Shown: piece by piece, positions 62,881 to 64,000 of the stretch
How positions within the stretch are numbered: position 1 is the first letter of the stretch
How the letters are laid out: every line of letters begins with the position of its first letter
From: Acanthornis magna
Lineage: Eukaryota > Chordata > Aves > Passeriformes > Acanthizidae
Direction of reading: 5' to 3'
NCBI GenBank assembly: GCA_036785705.1
Contig: JAWUZG010000032.1
Span: 16,239,501-16,303,500, forward strand
DNA: 64,000 nucleotides
Notes under the pieces: generated by a model
Database searches by the model: none
What the model was told of the DNA's origin: nothing
What the model saw: only the letters and a program-made list of their open reading frames with translations
Position numbers and translations under genes: made by a program

Positions 62881-64000
62881 ACTTCTATGCATAAACTTAC
62901 AAATAGACATAGACAAAGAAACCAAATGCCTAGAGGAAGAACTGAAGTCTCACAAACCCTGCAGTACTGTTTGTCATGCATAAACTCAAATTTCAAGTGC
63001 TAGAGTACACACAGACAAGCTACAAGTGTAGATACAAAAAATATCTACAAGATGACTGCTGAATATCCTCTTGAATTCCCTCACACAGCCTTCCTGGGTA
63101 AAAGCAAGAATCTAAAACTAGTATATCTCTCACTGAGGTCCTGTAGAAGTTATTTTGCATGTATATAAATACATATGCACATATGTCACCTAATATTCCA
63201 GGTATGTGCATAGTCTGGACTTCAGTACCGCATTCCTTAAAACAGAGGCACAACTGACTATGAACAGTGATTTCTAAGAGCATGTTTCACATACTCAGCA
63301 GAAAAGGAAGGTGGAAGCCCCCCAAGATCCTAAACACAAACTTTGAAATATCTCCTAAAATGCAGAAAGATGGAAATGATTTCAGGGAGGGCTGAAAGGG
63401 AATCAACACTACAGAACTGCTCCTGCTCAGGACTTCATAGTGAGTAAACACACCTTTCTTAAGAATATGTAATTGCCATAAAAGAGGTTAACACAGGATG
63501 AGATACTATTTGATGCCATCTAGCCTCAATCTACACAAACAATACAACACCTGAATTGTATAAAACATCCACTTTCACCAACAGTCCAGCCAAGGTACAA
63601 GAAGTGCCATTACACTAACATACACAGTAATGAAACACCTATTTTGTCTGTAATTTGGATGTCGCCAGTTTCACAAAGAAAGGATGTTCCTACTGAAGAG
63701 AGGCAGAAGAGAGCTTGGGGTGTGCATCACCATAATGCCCCTGCATGAGGCACAAATGGCAGAATAAAATGTACTCCGACCTTATGTTGCAAACCAAATC
63801 ATTTTTCATGGGCAACAATGGCACCTTCGGGAAAAAGGAAAAAAAAAGAAAAAGTTCTTTCTAACGAGAAATTGATTTATAAGTCATTATAGCCATTTCA
63901 AAAGGACAGGTCATAGCTGGTTTCAGCGATCATTAACTAAGCCACACACTTTTAAAGGGTGTGAGTTGTGGGGGGAAATCCTTTTCCCACCAACAGCAAT

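Larger units (their letters stand above)
54225..64000. other. CNR1 upstream intron or flank
   Basis: About 9.8 kb upstream of the CNR1 coding exon on its own strand. No CpG island, no gene-like open frame and no clear transposon were recognised. It holds a short TTCC run (54874-54895), a 38-bp tandem duplication (55373-55448) and a TA/TG microsatellite (62841-62880). The CNR1 promoter is probably beyond the window end. Confidence 0.5.

Noticed and set aside
1..64000. Prokaryotic systems, CRISPR arrays, tRNA or rRNA genes
   Set aside because: None seen; intron-containing genes, CR1 LINEs and LTRs show a vertebrate genome, and repeats here are microsatellites or transposons without spacer structure.

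Overview
The window is vertebrate nuclear DNA, almost certainly from a bird and probably a songbird. The evidence is a single-coding-exon CNR1 gene of the length usual in birds (473 residues), CR1 LINE 3' ends finishing in the ATTCTATG-type terminal repeat, and solo LTRs that look like avian, passerine-type endogenous-retrovirus LTRs. Gene density is low. No bacterial features, tRNA, rRNA or CRISPR array were seen.

The one complete gene is CNR1 (cannabinoid receptor 1) on the minus strand. Its coding sequence is 52742-54163, inside one exon whose 3' splice acceptor lies at 54225-54226. It is followed by a roughly 4 kb putative 3' UTR that runs down to about 48.72 kb. The rest of the window above 54.2 kb is upstream intron or flank. 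No promoter-like CpG island is visible there, so the noncoding first exon(s) probably lie beyond the window end.

The less obvious content is a dispersed set of short plus-strand exons between about 9.7 and 24.85 kb. Their translations are collinear with the sperm acrosome membrane protein SPACA1, recalled from memory of the mammalian protein. SPACA1 is the neighbour of CNR1 in mammals and there too is convergent with it. Four segments are well supported (11021-11088, 17074-17174, 18197-18289, 24719-24841) and one is tentative (9724-9798). The 17.07 kb exon carries an in-frame TGA where mammals have Arg, and no clean central exon was found. The gene may therefore be fast-evolving, respliced, or decayed in this lineage.

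Layout: 1-9.7 kb is non-coding flank with small tandem repeats and one GC-rich patch. 9.7-25.1 kb is the SPACA1-like locus; its 6 kb intron holds a cluster of minus-strand LTRs and plus-strand CR1 pieces, including an LTR apparently inserted into a CR1. 25-48.7 kb is the intergenic space between the two convergent genes, with ancient minus-strand CR1 relics (31.3 and 40.1 kb), a 196 bp TTCC array (33.5 kb), a strand-asymmetric purine tract (29.6-30.3 kb), a GT-rich tract (42.8 kb) and a 77-81 bp sequence present twice, 6.3 kb apart. 48.7-54.2 kb is the CNR1 terminal exon. 54.2-64 kb is CNR1 upstream sequence with simple repeats only. All other long open frames appear to be chance, low-complexity or repeat-derived.
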